NCBI GenBank assembly: GCA_036821825.1
Contig: DAISIV010000016.1
Span: forward strand, 6,609 to 70,608
Origin: CAITZA01 sp937915285
GTDB lineage: Bacteria; Desulfobacterota; Desulfomonilia; Desulfomonilales; Desulfomonilaceae
Direction of reading: 5' to 3'
Length of the DNA stretch: 64,000 nucleotides
Shown: piece by piece, positions 62,528 through 64,000 of the stretch
Numbering within the stretch: position 1 is the first letter of the stretch
Layout of the letters: each line of letters begins with the position of its first letter
Made by a program: the position numbers and the translations under genes
Notes under the pieces: model-generated
Databases searched by the model: none
What the model saw: only the letters and a program-made list of their open reading frames with translations
Told to the model about the DNA's origin: nothing

Positions 62528-64000
62528 ATGAGACTTCACTCGTGGGACCATTTGCTGATTGTAGCTGTGACGGCGCTCTGCCTAATGTTTCCGGGATCTG
62601 TCCTTGCCGATGCGTCTATTCTTGAGACGCAGACTATTACGCTGGCAAGCCTGGCCGGCACTAGCTCCCCGCCGTCGGCTATACCTTCGCCCTCCAAAGG
62701 GTCCCTTCCCATATTGACCATTGTCAGACCGATAACGATTGCAATGTTTCTAATTTTCATAGGTGTGACGCTGATGGTTGTATATTGGGCTGCCAGGAGG
62801 ACGAAGACTTCAGCGGATTTCTATGTAGCCGGGGCTTCTATTACAGGGGCTCAGAACGGATGGGCGCTCGCCGGAGACTACATGTCGGCGGCTTCCTTCC
62901 TTGGGATTGCAGGCCTCATTTCACTCTACGGATATGACGGATTTCTCTATTCAGTCGGATGGCTGGTCGCTTACGTCACACTTCTGCTAATTGTGGCGGA
63001 ACCCTGTCGTAATTCAGGGCGCTACACCATAGGTGATATACTCTCATTCAGGTCTTTCCCAATCCCTGTGAGGGCGATGGCTGCAGTTTCAACAGTGACC
63101 GTCTCGACATTTTACCTCATAGCGCAAATGGTCGGAGCGGGAAAATTGATGGAACTGCTCCTGGGTGTGCCGTTTCGGATATCAATAATCCTGGTGGGCT
63201 CTATCATGATCATCTATGTGGTTTTCGGAGGCATGATAGCCACGACCTGGGTTCAGATTATAAAAGCATTCCTGATAATGACTGGGGGATTGGCGCTGAG
63301 CATACTCGTTGCAGCTCACGCGGGGTTCAGTCCTCTCCAGTTTTTTGCGGATATTTCCAACAATTCCGGAATCAAGGACTGGGTTCAATTCACACTGCTG
63401 AACCATCCAGTAGCCCAGCAAGGCATCGACTACGGGCAAAGGTTCCTGGAACCAGGTTTATTTCTCAAGAATCCACTTGATCAGGTTTCTCTAGGGATGG
63501 CTTTGGTTTTTGGAACCGCCGGCATGCCACATATACTCATGAGGTTCTTCACTGTCCCTACGGCCAAGGAGGCCAGAAAATCGGTTATCGTAGCCATGTT
63601 CGTGATCGGATCCTTCTACCTGCTCACGACCCTGCTGGGGTTTGGGGCAGCCATACATGTGGGTCCTCAGACCATATTCGCCACTGATCCCGGGGGTAAC
63701 CTTGCCACCCTCCTGTTAGCACAGGCGTTGGGAAACCAGATTGCTCCAATTGTTGGGGACACCCTTTTGGCATTCCTGTGTTCGGTAGCGTTTGCAACCA
63801 TTCTGGCGGTAGTATCCGGTTTGGTTCTGGCTGCTTCAGCAGCCATTGCGCACGATGTATATGTGAGCCTCATCAAGAAGGGGCATGCTTCCCAGAAGCA
63901 GCAGATCATCGCGGCCAGAGTAACCTCATTTGCGGTGGGGGCCGCAGCCATAGTTGTCGGAATGGCGGCTGAAAACCAGAATGTGGCTCAGCTTGTCGCT
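62528..64000 (+). CDS. actP: Cation/acetate symporter ActP-like (sodium:solute symporter), 3'-truncated
   Basis: 491 codons from ATG 62528 (GAGGGGG upstream) to the window end without a stop. A signal-like N-terminus (LIVAVTALCLMFPGSVLADA) and a Ser/Pro-rich linker precede the SSS fold, as in ActP. DFYVAGASITGAQNGWALAGDYMSAASFLGIAG and VFGTAGMPHILMRFFTVPTAKEARKS are diagnostic. It imports acetate or related monocarboxylates with Na+. The 298-base gap before it (62230-62527) contains no gene I can support; the small DUF485 partner (yjcH) that often precedes actP is absent. The substrate is inferred. Confidence 0.88.
   Translation, partial: MRLHSWDHLLIVAVTALCLMFPGSVLADASILETQTITLASLAGTSSPPSAIPSPSKGSLPILTIVRPITIAMFLIFIGVTLMVVYWAARRTKTSADFYVAGASITGAQNGWALAGDYMSAASFLGIAGLISLYGYDGFLYSVGWLVAYVTLLLIVAEPCRNSGRYTIGDILSFRSFPIPVRAMAAVSTVTVSTFYLIAQMVGAGKLMELLLGVPFRISIILVGSIMIIYVVFGGMIATTWVQIIKAFLIMTGGLALSILVAAHAGFSPLQFFADISNNSGIKDWVQFTLLNHPVAQQGIDYGQRFLEPGLFLKNPLDQVSLGMALVFGTAGMPHILMRFFTVPTAKEARKSVIVAMFVIGSFYLLTTLLGFGAAIHVGPQTIFATDPGGNLATLLLAQALGNQIAPIVGDTLLAFLCSVAFATILAVVSGLVLAASAAIAHDVYVSLIKKGHASQKQQIIAARVTSFAVGAAAIVVGMAAENQNVAQLVA

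Noticed and set aside
1..64000. Mobile elements, CRISPR arrays, tRNA or rRNA genes
   Set aside because: Scanned for by eye; no transposase or integrase motifs, spaced direct repeats, or TTCGAATC-type tRNA arms outside coding sequence were found.

Overview
The window looks like chromosome from an anaerobic Gram-negative bacterium, most likely a Desulfobacterota (former Deltaproteobacteria) sulfate reducer or syntroph. Evidence: a two-subunit periplasmic selenocysteine formate dehydrogenase, an outer-membrane assembly and lipid A cluster, a CobA-HemD fusion beside hemA/hemC and a precorrin-2 dehydrogenase, a YedF-type selenium-metabolism protein, and a 6-hydroxycyclohex-1-ene-1-carboxyl-CoA dehydrogenase typical of anaerobic benzoyl-CoA degradation. 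These taxonomic statements rest on gene content only. I saw no rRNA, tRNA, CRISPR array, transposase or phage gene.

Layout. 1-5.3 kb: a 5'-truncated Ski2-like helicase, a secreted VIT/VWA protein, an iron-sulfur flavoprotein-like reductase and a small membrane protein. 5.4-10.5 kb: fdhA (with an in-frame UGA read as Sec196), fdhB, a strong terminator, and fdhE. 10.5-13.4 kb: a second flavoprotein, a nucleoside-recognition (Gate) membrane protein, and a YraQ/ArsP-type permease whose frame is crossed by one UGA at a conserved cysteine position. 13.4-18.1 kb: rsmD-coaD-aspartate aminotransferase-surE-rnc, then a Tat-exported superoxide dismutase. 18.2-31.4 kb: housekeeping and stress genes (FTR catalytic subunit, HAD phosphatase, TPR protein, cbpM-dnaJ, amidohydrolase, queF, ecfT, proC, yedF, an NtrY-like kinase, pth). 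31.5-43.4 kb: a methyltransferase, had, a class IV aminotransferase, vanZ, secA and the tetrapyrrole cluster. 43.7-54.5 kb: lpxI-lpxA-lpxD-ompH-bamA-lolD-lolC-lysS (transcribed leftwards) and corA. 54.5-62.2 kb: the aromatic amino acid cluster aroA-aroE-aroKB-aroC-aroQ and pheA-tyrA. The right edge holds a truncated ActP-like symporter.

Two things stand out. First, the permease at 12296-13402 is a candidate selenoprotein. The UGA falls in GVPIPL-U-SCG, where I recall relatives having PLCSCG. The protein's own second half carries Cys at the equivalent position (GLPIYVCATFS). A GC-rich hairpin with a GGUG loop starts 15 nt after the UGA. Second, the aromatic cluster appears to be controlled by two separate ribosome-mediated attenuators. 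One, before aroA, has a leader peptide containing FYSYW (Phe, Tyr and Trp). The other, before pheA-tyrA, has a leader containing FYRGFYYFYGF (Phe and Tyr). Each has a promoter-like sequence, an antiterminator pairing and an intrinsic terminator. The specificity of each leader matches the products of the genes it precedes.
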